From assembly GCF_028204155.1 (NCBI RefSeq), contig NZ_JAQLOI010000003.1, positions 496,001 to 560,000 on the forward strand: a stretch of DNA of 64,000 bases, read 5' to 3'. This stretch comes from Vibrio algarum (GTDB lineage: Bacteria; Pseudomonadota; Gammaproteobacteria; Enterobacterales; Vibrionaceae). The number at the start of each line of letters is the position of its first letter. Positions within the stretch are counted from its first letter, which is position 1. Of this stretch, positions 37,695 through 46,921 are shown piece by piece. Made by a program: the position numbers and the translations under genes. The notes beneath the pieces are model-generated. The model worked only from the letters and a program-made list of their open reading frames with translations. It ran no database searches and had not been told where the DNA came from.

Positions 37695-38663
37695 TCATAC
37701 GTTGTTAAATAGAAATTCTAATCGAAACGTGATTGTAGCGTGATTCATTTTATCTTCTTCCAAATCGTTATCCCAATTATATTCCGGCGTTATTTCATAG
37801 AATAACCAGTCTCGATAGACGTTCTGTCGATAAGTGATTGATATGTGTTTATTGCTTAAATAACCGTGCGGTTTATCGTGCCCAGTCAAACTCGCTTTAT
37901 AACTAAGCGCCTGCTTGGGTGAAATAGATTGGTACAATGTTAACCCCGTACCTAGCTCAAAGTGGTCCACGTCATTTTCATACTTCGCATAGTTAGCCCA
38001 ACGAATAAGAAATTGCTCACTTAACGTGTGGTCCAAATCGATTTGCGTTCTCTCTCCTAGTACACTTTTACGGCTATACACCCTCTGTGTAAGATTCAGC
38101 AGAGTATCTTGAGTAAAAGAGTAGCTATATCGATATCGCGCCTCTATGCTTGGTCTAAGCGTCACCTTAATATTAAAGCTACTCCTTTCTTTTGCGTACC
38201 AATCATATCGAAGGCCTAATGAGCTTTCTAAATCCTCGCCACTTGTTGGAAACAAATCTTGTAAATCATCATCGGCATCAGATTCAAAAACAAGTTTGAG
38301 TTTCTTAGTTGCTTTAGGTAAGTGCAATTTTGCTTTAAGTGAGGTCCTATACTTGAATCCTTCTGATTTTGACCAAGAATAATCGTTATACCAGCGCACC
38401 ATTGTTCCCGCTCTAGCGTCGTCTGTCACTCGCTCATCGACAAAAAAACTATCAAACCATATTGCTGGTTGGCAAAACTTTGTATTTAAATAATGGTAGG
38501 CGCTATCTAGCGCATCAACTTCTTTATTTTCACTATAACAATGTGCTTCTGCATCCTTAAGAGTCACTATATTGTTATTCACAGTGCTAGGCTCTTCTTC
38601 CTGTGCAAAAACAGAAAAAGATAAAAACAATAGTTTTAAAAATAATACGTTAAGTCTTTTCAT
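37695..38663 (-). CDS. Outer-membrane beta-barrel-like protein
   Basis: Signal peptide MKRLNVLFLKLLFLSFSVFA with start at 38663 (a longer frame goes to 38702). Mature part alternates polar and aromatic residues in strands (FKYRTSLKAKLHLP, ASLGLRYDWY-like blocks, FFVDERVTDDARAGTMVRW) and ends ATITFRLEFLFNNV. Composition suggests a barrel or surface protein; no family recognised. Two Cys near the N-terminus (HCYSENKE, KFCQPA) probably pair. Confidence 0.65.
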   Translation of the reverse strand: MKRLNVLFLKLLFLSFSVFAQEEEPSTVNNNIVTLKDAEAHCYSENKEVDALDSAYHYLNTKFCQPAIWFDSFFVDERVTDDARAGTMVRWYNDYSWSKSEGFKYRTSLKAKLHLPKATKKLKLVFESDADDDLQDLFPTSGEDLESSLGLRYDWYAKERSSFNIKVTLRPSIEARYRYSYSFTQDTLLNLTQRVYSRKSVLGERTQIDLDHTLSEQFLIRWANYAKYENDVDHFELGTGLTLYQSISPKQALSYKASLTGHDKPHGYLSNKHISITYRQNVYRDWLFYEITPEYNWDNDLEEDKMNHATITFRLEFLFNNV

Positions 38664-38775
38664 GGTATGCATATTAAACGACATCCTCAAAAACATCGAC
38701 ATTAAATCCCAATCAAGACAAGTAATTTCTATTTATTAACAAATATGTTTGGACCGTAAAAGCAAACCGTATTAT

Positions 38776-39855
38776 TCAAAGGCCAACAAAGGTCTTCACG
38801 ACACGCTGAGTGAGTTTGATTGTGAGTTCATAAGGGATAGTACCTATCGCTTTAGCGACTTTCTCTATTGGTAGCTGACTACCCCATAATTCAACATCGT
38901 CACCAATTTTATCTTGGCTTTCGCTTCCTAAATCTACGGTAATCATATCCATGGAAACTCGACCTACAATTGGAACCTGCCGCCCGTTAATCCAAACTGG
39001 CGTTCCTTCAGGTGCAAGTCTTGGATATCCATCACCGTAACCCATCGCAATAACACCGATGCTGGTATCTTGTGTTGAGTGCCACATTTCTCCATAACCC
39101 ACAGGTTGGCTCTTTTGATGTTCCCTTACCGAAATAAGCCGAGTCTTAAGGGTCATTACCGGCTTAAGGTTTAATTCTGCACCTGTGTGGTCTTCAACGG
39201 GTGAAATTCCATAAAGTGCAATGCCACTGCGTGCCACGTCATAATGAGAATTTGGCCAGAACAAAAGGCCCGCTGAGTTTGCTATCGACTTTTTACCTTT
39301 GTATGCATCGGTCAAATTCGAGAAATTACTAATCTGCTGCTGAGTCTTTTGTGAAAGTAAATCGTCTGCGCAACTAAAATGACTCAAAAAATTCAGTTCA
39401 CCTTCAATATTCGTGGATCTTGCAATGCGTTTAGCAAAATATTCCACTTCATCACTTTGTATACCCACTCTATGCATTCCGGTATCGAGTTTTAGCCATA
39501 CCGATATAGGTTTATCAAGGGCCGTATTTTCGAATTGCTCTAATTGAGATAGATGATGAATAACTAATTGGAATTGATAACGAGACGCTAGCTGTAAGTC
39601 TTCTAGACAAAAGCAACCCTCAAGCAACAAAATTTCAGTATCAACTCCAGACTCTCGTAACTCGATCGCTTCTTCAATTCTAGCAACCGCAAACATATCA
39701 GCGTCAGGTAAAGCCAGTGCAACATCTCTTGCACTATGACCATAAGCATCACCTTTAATCACAGCAATTAATGGATTATCACCACATAAAGATTTTAGAT
39801 AACGGTAGTTATGTTGTATCGATGGTAGATGAATAATTGCTTCAGCAGTAACCAT
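38776..39855 (-). CDS. alr: Alanine racemase
   Basis: PLP enzyme interconverting L- and D-alanine. 359 residues; PLP lysine in LIAVIKGDAYGH (about residue 34), substrate-site LDTGMHRVG, DVARSGIALYG, catalytic Tyr region IGVIAMGYGDGYPR, and VGRVSMDMITVDL. GGAG before the ATG. It follows an alanine symporter gene on the same strand and faces a D-amino-acid operon, so a catabolic role is likely rather than cell-wall supply alone. Usual cytosolic location; no signal peptide. Confidence 0.93.
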   Translation of the reverse strand: MVTAEAIIHLPSIQHNYRYLKSLCGDNPLIAVIKGDAYGHSARDVALALPDADMFAVARIEEAIELRESGVDTEILLLEGCFCLEDLQLASRYQFQLVIHHLSQLEQFENTALDKPISVWLKLDTGMHRVGIQSDEVEYFAKRIARSTNIEGELNFLSHFSCADDLLSQKTQQQISNFSNLTDAYKGKKSIANSAGLLFWPNSHYDVARSGIALYGISPVEDHTGAELNLKPVMTLKTRLISVREHQKSQPVGYGEMWHSTQDTSIGVIAMGYGDGYPRLAPEGTPVWINGRQVPIVGRVSMDMITVDLGSESQDKIGDDVELWGSQLPIEKVAKAIGTIPYELTIKLTQRVVKTFVGL

Positions 39856-39882
39856 ATCTACTCCAATTTTAGATATAGAAAA

Positions 39883-39922
39883 GCTATCTTCTGCCTAAGC
39901 AGAAGCTTATTTAGAAGATAGC
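39883..39922 (-). terminator. Hairpin between alsT-like and alr
   Basis: GCTATCTTCT (39883-39892) pairs with AGAAGATAGC (39913-39922). On the minus strand TTTTC follows. Probably a partial terminator between carrier and racemase. Confidence 0.65.
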
Positions 39923-39932
39923 AATTAGGGTT

Positions 39933-41291
39933 TTATTTTGTATCAACGAGCGCTGATTTTTCTTTACTGAAATAACTTTTAGTAAGGGCAAACACAACAG
40001 GGCTCAATACAGCAAGTGCAATTAAGTTAGGTATCGCCATCATAGCGTTTAACGTATCACCCAATAGCCATACAAAATCGAGCTCCATCATTGCTCCGAC
40101 AGGAAGAGCTAAAATAAAGATTAAACGGAATGGCAATACAGCTTTAGCGCCAAATAAATATTCAGCACAACGTTCGCCATATACAGACCAACCAACAATC
40201 GTTGTAAAGGCAAATACAGCTAAACTAATAGCAACTAAGTAGCTACCGCCAGGAATAACCTGACCAAAGGCTGCAGATGTTAATGCCGCACCAGATTCGC
40301 CACTCGTCCATGCACCAGAAATAATAATAACCAAACCTGTGATGCTACAGATAATTAACGTATCTAAGAAAGTACCTAACATCGCAATCAAACCCTGACG
40401 AACCGGGTCATCAGTTTGAGCACTGGCGTGTGCAATTGGAGCCGAACCTAAACCAGCTTCGTTAGAGAATACACCACGAGCGACACCAAAGCGGATAGCC
40501 ATCCATACTGTCGCTCCAGCAAAACCACCTTCCGCAGAGCTAGGGGTGAATGCGTGCTCAAAAACCAAGGCAAAGGCAGGAATGATCCCTTCAAGATTCA
40601 TAAGCAGAATAACAACGCCACATAGAATATAAGCCGTTGCCATTACTGGTACAAGCGCTCCCGCAAATTTACCTACACGTTTAAGGCCACCCAATATAAC
40701 GCCACCAGCAAGAACCATAATAATGAGGCCAACAACAAGAGGCGAAAAGGAGAAATTAGATTCTAGAACTTGAGCAATTGAGTTTGATTGAACTGCATTT
40801 CCGATACCAAAACACGCGACGGCACCAAATACGGCAAATAGAGTGCCGAGCCAGGCCCATTTTTCACCCATACCATTTTTGATGTAGTACATAGGGCCAC
40901 CGACAAATGCACCCTTTTCATCTTTTTCACGGTATTTCACGGCAAGAACCGCTTCTGCAAATTTTGTTGCCATACCAAGTAACGCGGTCAACCACATCCA
41001 AAACAGAGCGCCCGGACCACCAATAAATACCGCCGTTGCAACACCAGCAATATTACCAGTACCTACTGTCGCGGACATGGCTGTCATCAGAGCTTGAAAT
41101 GGCGGAATTTCACCAGCACCGCTAGACTCACGACCACTCCACATCAGTTTAAATGCACGACCAACATTTAGGATAGGCATAAACTTCAACCCAACGGTCA
41201 AATAGATACCAACACCTAATATGAGTACGAGCATAGGCACACCCCAAACAATGCCGTTAATCTGACCGATAAACTCGGAAATAAATTCCAT
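39933..41291 (-). CDS. Alanine/glycine:Na+ symporter (AGCS family), copy 1
   Basis: Inner-membrane carrier of about 452 residues. AGCS motifs: SATVGTGNIAGVATAVFIGGPGALFWMW, YYIKNGMGEKW, and GVFSNEAGLGSAPIAHASA. True start is ATG 41291 with GGAG 9 nt upstream; a TTG at 41309 overlaps that site. Followed by alr, which suggests uptake of D- or L-alanine. Paralogue at 45227. Confidence 0.92.
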   Translation of the reverse strand: MEFISEFIGQINGIVWGVPMLVLILGVGIYLTVGLKFMPILNVGRAFKLMWSGRESSGAGEIPPFQALMTAMSATVGTGNIAGVATAVFIGGPGALFWMWLTALLGMATKFAEAVLAVKYREKDEKGAFVGGPMYYIKNGMGEKWAWLGTLFAVFGAVACFGIGNAVQSNSIAQVLESNFSFSPLVVGLIIMVLAGGVILGGLKRVGKFAGALVPVMATAYILCGVVILLMNLEGIIPAFALVFEHAFTPSSAEGGFAGATVWMAIRFGVARGVFSNEAGLGSAPIAHASAQTDDPVRQGLIAMLGTFLDTLIICSITGLVIIISGAWTSGESGAALTSAAFGQVIPGGSYLVAISLAVFAFTTIVGWSVYGERCAEYLFGAKAVLPFRLIFILALPVGAMMELDFVWLLGDTLNAMMAIPNLIALAVLSPVVFALTKSYFSKEKSALVDTK

Positions 41292-41309
41292 TTTCTGATT
41301 CTCCAACAA

Positions 41310-42104
41310 TAAAATTAATTAAAATGTCGCTCTCACCTAGCTCTGCAAATTGCAGACCAAGCATAAGAAATGATTAGATTTATTTCTTTAAAGGAAGCGT
41401 TTCAATGGCAGTGAATCAATAATGGGATAGCGCTGCAAGCACAAATTTATCTTACTTTCTCGTAAATAAAAGTCATACGAACCACAAAAACCACTAGAGG
41501 CGGGATATTATACTAATTAATTAACCTGTAAAAATTCACATTTTAACAACATTACGACCTAATTGAGCTTTAGAACAATAGATGCAACCTAAGTTTTAAA
41601 TGCTAAAAAATTCACTTAGCAAGTATACATTTGCACCACGAACGCGCAACAATGGCTGAAATTGCTAGATAATGGTGCATACGACAGGTGTTTATGCTAG
41701 ATAATCTTTAAAGTAAATTTATAGCTTCCTTAAAATTTTAAGATATTTATGCATTTTTACCCTTAAATATGGAAAGCATAAGATTTCACAAAATCATCAT
41801 TTATATGAAATTATATTTTTCTGGATAATGTTTGATTTCGAATAATTTATCTACTGAATTGTCATTTATAGCGTTTTATCCCGTAAAAAAACAAGTTATC
41901 AGGACATATAAATAATACGAAAAACTCTGTAATAGTTGTGAGAATTGAACAAAAGCCCTTTAAAACAATGGAAAGAAGGATAATAATCAAAATTAATTTT
42001 ATCCAACCATCATTATTGTCACGAATTTTGCACTGCTTTTAGCATGAGTATTCAGACCAATCATCTGAACATATATCAATTTATGCTAAAAATGGAGTAA
42101 CTCA
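41310..42104. other. Long non-coding region between two divergent operons
   Basis: About 800 bp, AT-rich. No supported gene. It must hold the promoters for alsT-alr (minus) and dgcN-dgcA-dat (plus). I see no clear operator. Confidence 0.4.
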
Positions 42105-43109
42105 ATGGAACTTAAAAAACCATACCTACTATTTCTTGGTGACGCAGCCGACCCCCTAGCAGCAAAAGTCGCTCAAGGTATTAAAACTTGGCATCCGGAG
42201 TATTGTGTAGGTCAATATCGCCTACCTACATGCAACGCTGATTGCGAAGTGGATGATCTTTCTATTGAGCAGGCTGTAAAAGCAGGTGCTAAAACTTTAG
42301 TTATTGGCGTTGCGAACCGTGGTGGCGTGATCTCTCAAGAATGGATAAGTGTACTAGTTGAAGCGTTAGACGCAGGGCTAGACATTGCATCTGGCTTACA
42401 CAACAAGCTGACCGATATTCCTGAATTGGTAGCAAGTGCGGAGCAAAATGGTCGTGCTCTGTTTGATGTACGCTACCCTACCCAAAGTTACCCAGTTGCT
42501 AATGGCAAAAACCGCAAAGGTAAACGTTTGTTAACGGTTGGTACAGACTGTTCATGTGGCAAAATGTATACATCACTCGCGATTGAAAAAGAGATGAAAG
42601 CACAGGGTATGAATGCAGACTTTCGTGCAACCGGCCAAACCGGAATTTTGATCACAGGTGATGGCGTTAGCGTTGACTGCGTTGTTGCAGACTTTATTGC
42701 AGGAGCGATAGAAACAATCTCTCCTGAGAATAGTAGTGATCATTGGGACGTTATTGAAGGCCAAGGCTCTCTTTTCCATCCGTCTTTCGCTGGAGTTACA
42801 ACCGGTCTCATTCATGGTGCTCAACCAGACGCTCTAGTACTTTGCCATGAACCAACCAGAACACACATGCGTGGACTTATTGATTATTCTGTACCCGATA
42901 TAAAAACATGTATGGAAGCGAACTTAGCAGCTGCCAAATTAACGAACCCTAACGTGAAGTTTGTAGGTATTTCTGTCAACACCTCTCAGCTTGGCGAAAA
43001 AGCCGCACTAGAATTTATGGATAAAGTAGAATCTGAATTTGGCCTTCCTGTCGTTGACCCATTCCGTCAAGGTGTGAGCCGTATAGTCAGTAAACTATCG
43101 GAGGTGTAA
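42105..43109 (+). CDS. dgcN: D-glutamate N-acetyltransferase DgcN (DUF1611)
   Basis: 334 residues. DUF1611 signature: P-loop-like TVGTDCSCGKMYTSLAIEKE, GQTGILITGDGVSVD, VIEGQGSLFHPSFAG, LCHEPTRTHMRG. In marine Pseudoalteromonas DgcN acetylates D-glutamate for the racemase DgcA; this assignment comes from family knowledge plus the adjacent dgcA. GGAG before the ATG. Its TAA overlaps the ATG of the next gene, so the two are coupled. Confidence 0.88.
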   Translation: MELKKPYLLFLGDAADPLAAKVAQGIKTWHPEYCVGQYRLPTCNADCEVDDLSIEQAVKAGAKTLVIGVANRGGVISQEWISVLVEALDAGLDIASGLHNKLTDIPELVASAEQNGRALFDVRYPTQSYPVANGKNRKGKRLLTVGTDCSCGKMYTSLAIEKEMKAQGMNADFRATGQTGILITGDGVSVDCVVADFIAGAIETISPENSSDHWDVIEGQGSLFHPSFAGVTTGLIHGAQPDALVLCHEPTRTHMRGLIDYSVPDIKTCMEANLAAAKLTNPNVKFVGISVNTSQLGEKAALEFMDKVESEFGLPVVDPFRQGVSRIVSKLSEV

Positions 43110-44083
43110 TGCATATAAGCTTTAAAGTAAAAAGTTGGCCGATTCGAGGGAGCTTCACTATTTCAAGGGGAAGTAAGACTCAAGTCGACGTCATTCAAGT
43201 AGAAATTTCTGAAAATGGAGCGATTGGGCGTGGAGAGTGCGTTCCTTATACTCGTTACAATGAGACTATCGATAGTACATTAACAGAACTTGAAGACCTG
43301 TTACCCACCCTTAAAAAAGGGATTACTAGAGAGCAGTTGCAAGACCTACTACCATCTGGTGCAGCACGCAACGCGGTCGATTGTGCGTTATGGGATCTCG
43401 AGTGCAAACAGAATAAACAGGCTATATGGGATAACTTAGCTACGGCCCCCCGTTCTTTGGTCACCGCGTTTACTTTATCGCTAGATTCACCAGAGAACAT
43501 GAAGCAAGCAGCTATAGAAAATGCGTTCAGACCTTTGCTTAAATTAAAACTGGGTGGAGGCGAAGATCTTGCCAGAGTAGCAGCGGTGAGAGAAGGTTCA
43601 CCCAATGCAAAGATCATTCTCGATGCAAACGAGGCGTGGACACCAGAGCTATATAAAGAGTTAGTCCCTGAACTCGTAAAACTGGGCGTCGCTATGATCG
43701 AGCAACCTTTCCCTGCAGGAGAAGATAAAATTTTGGAAACACTTCCGAGGCCAATTCCAATCTGCGCAGATGAATCTTGTCACGATAGGTCGAGCTTAAG
43801 TGAGATCTATGGTCGCTATGACATGATTAACATCAAAACCGACAAAACCGGTGGCTTGACTGAAGCGCTCGCTCTCAAACAAGACGCTGAGAAAGCAGGG
43901 TTACAAATTATGGTCGGCTGCATGTTGTCTAGCTCATTAAGCATGGCTCCAGCGTTTGTTGTCGCCCAAGGTGCAGACATTATCGACCTTGACGGCCCAC
44001 TGTTATTAAGTGACGACATCCAATATGGATTCGAATTTGAAAATAATCATATGTTGCCATTTTCGTCAAAACTTTGGGGGTAA
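43109..44083 (+). CDS. dgcA: N-acetyl-D-glutamate racemase DgcA (enolase superfamily)
   Basis: 324 residues, muconate-lactonising/dipeptide-epimerase-like fold. KLKLGG (catalytic Lys pair), LDANEAW (metal Asp), MIEQPF (metal Glu), ICADESC (metal Asp), INIKTDKTGG (second Lys). DgcA epimerises N-acetyl-D-Glu to N-acetyl-L-Glu, letting it enter normal glutamate metabolism. Start ATG overlaps the dgcN stop. If not DgcA it would be an L-Ala-D/L-Glu epimerase (YcjG-like), but coupling to dgcN supports DgcA. Confidence 0.88.
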   Translation: MHISFKVKSWPIRGSFTISRGSKTQVDVIQVEISENGAIGRGECVPYTRYNETIDSTLTELEDLLPTLKKGITREQLQDLLPSGAARNAVDCALWDLECKQNKQAIWDNLATAPRSLVTAFTLSLDSPENMKQAAIENAFRPLLKLKLGGGEDLARVAAVREGSPNAKIILDANEAWTPELYKELVPELVKLGVAMIEQPFPAGEDKILETLPRPIPICADESCHDRSSLSEIYGRYDMINIKTDKTGGLTEALALKQDAEKAGLQIMVGCMLSSSLSMAPAFVVAQGADIIDLDGPLLLSDDIQYGFEFENNHMLPFSSKLWG

Positions 44084-44136
44084 TGGGGAGTCCATTGGGT
44101 CGCCCCTTATCCATTGAATAAAATTAGGAATAAATT

Positions 44137-44994
44137 ATGCCACGTACTGTTTACTTAAATGGTGAATATTTACCAGAATCTGAAGCGAAGGTGTCCATAT
44201 TCGACAGAGGCTTTCTGTTCGCCGATGCTATTTATGAAGTGACCGCTGTCGTCGACGGTAAGTTATTAGACAATGACGGACACGTCGCTAGGCTCGCTCG
44301 TTCTTGTGGAGAGCTGGAAATGAAAAATCCTCTAACCGCAGAAGAACTCGTTCATATTCAGAAAGAATTAGTCAGACTCAATGACGTAAAAGAAGGTGGT
44401 ATTTATTTACAAGTCACAAGAGGCTCATCAGGTGACCGTGATTTCGCCTACCCTGAAAACACCGAGCCGACTGTCGTTCTCTTTTCTCAGTCACGTGCGG
44501 TTGTGGACTCACCTAAAGCGAAAAAAGGTATAAAGGTTATCTCTACGCCAGACATTCGGTGGCGACGTCGCGATATAAAAACAACATCCTTGCTTGCAGC
44601 ATGTATGGCGAAGCAGGCCGCTATTGCAGCTGGCTGCGATGATGTTTGGCTGATCGAAGACGGCTACGTAACAGAAGGAGGCTCTAGCAACGCCTATATT
44701 ATTACCCAAGACAATGTCATTGTTACACGTCCATTAAGTAATGACATTCTTCACGGTATAACTCGAGCCTCACTATTAAAAGTAGCCAAGCAAGAAAACT
44801 TAGTAATAGAAGAAAGGTTGTTTACCATTGAAGAAGCTTACGCGGCAAAAGAAGCATTCATAAGCTCAGCGTCAACCTTTGTTTGGCCAGTCGTTGCTAT
44901 AGATGACAAACCAATTGGTAGCGGATCTCCCGGTCCTATTGCGATGCAGATCAGAGAAACATATATCGAGTTTGCATTGGCACAAGCTGTATAA
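44137..44994 (+). CDS. dat: D-amino-acid transaminase (fold type IV PLP)
   Basis: 285 residues: DRGFLFADAIYEVT, then RDIKTTSLLAACMAKQAA with the PLP Lys, and DDVWLIEDGYVTEGGSSNAYI. This order and the RRRDIKT motif fit D-alanine transaminase rather than branched-chain enzymes. Would move the amino group of D-Ala to 2-oxoglutarate, giving pyruvate and D-Glu, the DgcN substrate. 53 nt after dgcA, then a terminator. Confidence 0.88.
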   Translation: MPRTVYLNGEYLPESEAKVSIFDRGFLFADAIYEVTAVVDGKLLDNDGHVARLARSCGELEMKNPLTAEELVHIQKELVRLNDVKEGGIYLQVTRGSSGDRDFAYPENTEPTVVLFSQSRAVVDSPKAKKGIKVISTPDIRWRRRDIKTTSLLAACMAKQAAIAAGCDDVWLIEDGYVTEGGSSNAYIITQDNVIVTRPLSNDILHGITRASLLKVAKQENLVIEERLFTIEEAYAAKEAFISSASTFVWPVVAIDDKPIGSGSPGPIAMQIRETYIEFALAQAV

Positions 44995-45049
44995 TTGCTA
45001 ACATCATGTTAACTCTAGGTTGCATTAACTTTACAGTACAATATCTCGC

Positions 45050-45073
45050 AGGAGCCTAAAGGGCTCCTTTTTT
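45050..45073 (+). terminator. Terminator after dat
   Basis: AGGAGCC (45050-45056) pairs with GGCTCCT (45062-45068), then six T in a row including the stem end. Confidence 0.9.
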
Positions 45074-45226
45074 CTCCACTTCTGGCACCACAAGCAAACT
45101 TTTTCTCTAGCCCCCTTCGAAAGTTCTCACAAAAACAGTACAATGCCCGGTGATTTGGCACCCATTAGACTAAAACTTAGCCAGATCGCGCAATTCTCAG
45201 ACAGAAAATTATTCCAAGGAGAACAA

Positions 45227-46663
45227 ATGGAAATGTTAGAAAGCTTTTTTGGGGTCATTGGTGACCTCACTTGGGGATGGTCATTAATACCATTCCTTGT
45301 AATTTTTGGCCTATTTTTTACTATTGTTACTGATTTTGTTCAGTTTCGATTCTTCGGACGTATGTTCCGAGTACTATCAAGCAAAAACCAAACCGCTGGT
45401 AAAGACAAAATTTCCGGACGTGAAGCCCTTTTATTATCAGTTGGTGGTCGTGTAGGTGGTGGTAACATCGCTGGTGTAGCTGTTGCTATTACCCTTGGTG
45501 GCCCAGGTGCCGTCTTCTGGATGTGGGCAATTGCATTGATAGGCATGGCAACGAGTCTAGTAGAGTGTTCACTTGCTCAGCTATATAAACGTAAAGAAGG
45601 CGACGAGTTCCGAGGTGGTCCAGCACGTACTATCATCCATGGTCTTGGCGAAGATTACCGTTGGTTAGCCTATGTACTTGCATTCTGTTTAATCGCATCT
45701 TTTGCATTTGGCTTTAACGCTTTCCAAGGAAATACCGTTGCTGGTGCCGTTCAAGATAGTTTAGGCATTGACCGTATGTATACTGGTGTATTTCTTGCTG
45801 TCGTTGTTGGTTTCATCATTTATGGTGGTATCAAGCGTATTGCAAAAGCAGCTGATATCGTTGTACCAGTCATGGCCGTCGCTTATGTTGCAATGGCTTT
45901 AATGGTTATCATTACTAATATTACAGAAATTCCAGCTATCATCGTAAACATCGTATCTAACGCATTTGGCATTGAAGAAGCAGTAGGCGGTGGTATGGGT
46001 GCAGCGCTGGCACAAGGACTGCGTCGTGGTTTGTTCTCAAACGAGGCTGGTCTAGGTTCAGCTCCTAACGTTGCTGCAACAGCAGACGTTACTCACCCTG
46101 TAAGCCAAGGCATTACTCAGTCTCTTTCTGTATTTATCGATACGATTATCGTTTGTAGCTGTACAGCCTTTGTTATTCTTCTAGGTGACGTTTATGTCCC
46201 AGGAGCAGAAGGCATTGATGGTGTAGTGCTAACTCAACAATCTTTAGTTTCTCACTTCGGTGCGTGGACTCAGTACTATCTAACATTCGCAATTCTACTA
46301 TTCTCTTTCAGTTCAGTTATCTACAACTACTACCTGGGTGAGAATGCACTAACCTTTATGACTAAGAGTCCAATGGCTGTGCATATATTGCGTATTCTAG
46401 TTATTGGTATCGTATTTATTGGTGCCGTAGCACCAGGTGCAACATCTGTGTTCTTCTTCTCTGATCCATTGATGGGTATTTTGGCTATAGTGAACTTACT
46501 CGCCCTAATCATGCTGTTCCCAACAGCAACTCGCTTGATCAAGGACTACAGAAAACAGCTTAAAGCAGGCATTGAACATCCGGTGTTAAACCCTGACGAG
46601 TATGCCGATCTCGATATCGATACAACCGCGTGGGTTAAAAAAACTAATCTAAGTTACGTTTAG
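45227..46663 (+). CDS. AGCS-family Na+ symporter, copy 2
   Basis: Inner-membrane amino-acid carrier. ATG at 45227 has AAGGAG 8 nt upstream; the frame extends to 45143 without family similarity. Motifs: GGNIAGVAVAITLGGPGAVFWMW, GGPARTIIHGLG, GLFSNEAGLGSAPNVAATA. Diverged from the copy at 39933. Own promoter follows the dat terminator. The neighbours suggest D-alanine, glycine or related substrates. Confidence 0.9.
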   Translation: MEMLESFFGVIGDLTWGWSLIPFLVIFGLFFTIVTDFVQFRFFGRMFRVLSSKNQTAGKDKISGREALLLSVGGRVGGGNIAGVAVAITLGGPGAVFWMWAIALIGMATSLVECSLAQLYKRKEGDEFRGGPARTIIHGLGEDYRWLAYVLAFCLIASFAFGFNAFQGNTVAGAVQDSLGIDRMYTGVFLAVVVGFIIYGGIKRIAKAADIVVPVMAVAYVAMALMVIITNITEIPAIIVNIVSNAFGIEEAVGGGMGAALAQGLRRGLFSNEAGLGSAPNVAATADVTHPVSQGITQSLSVFIDTIIVCSCTAFVILLGDVYVPGAEGIDGVVLTQQSLVSHFGAWTQYYLTFAILLFSFSSVIYNYYLGENALTFMTKSPMAVHILRILVIGIVFIGAVAPGATSVFFFSDPLMGILAIVNLLALIMLFPTATRLIKDYRKQLKAGIEHPVLNPDEYADLDIDTTAWVKKTNLSYV

Positions 46664-46680
46664 TTTCAAACAAAAATCAG

Positions 46681-46713
46681 ATGCCAGTCCGTTAATTCAG
46701 ACTGGCATTTTTT
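46681..46713 (+). terminator. Terminator after AGCS copy 2
   Basis: ATGCCAGTC (46681-46689) pairs with GACTGGCAT (46700-46708), then TTTTTT with the stem end. Confidence 0.92.
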
Positions 46714-46921
46714 ATCCTTGGCCCGCGAAAAACTCCTATATTGTTCACAAACATAATTAATTTGGTATTAGTTGTCTTTTTGCAACAAACAAGTGCATTA
46801 AAGGTAATGTATTGCATAAATAGCTTAAGGTACTATCCGGTAACTAATATAAGAATGCATGAAACGTGTAAACGTATAAAGACATGCGAAATAACGTGAC
46901 GAAAATGGATCTGGAGCGATA

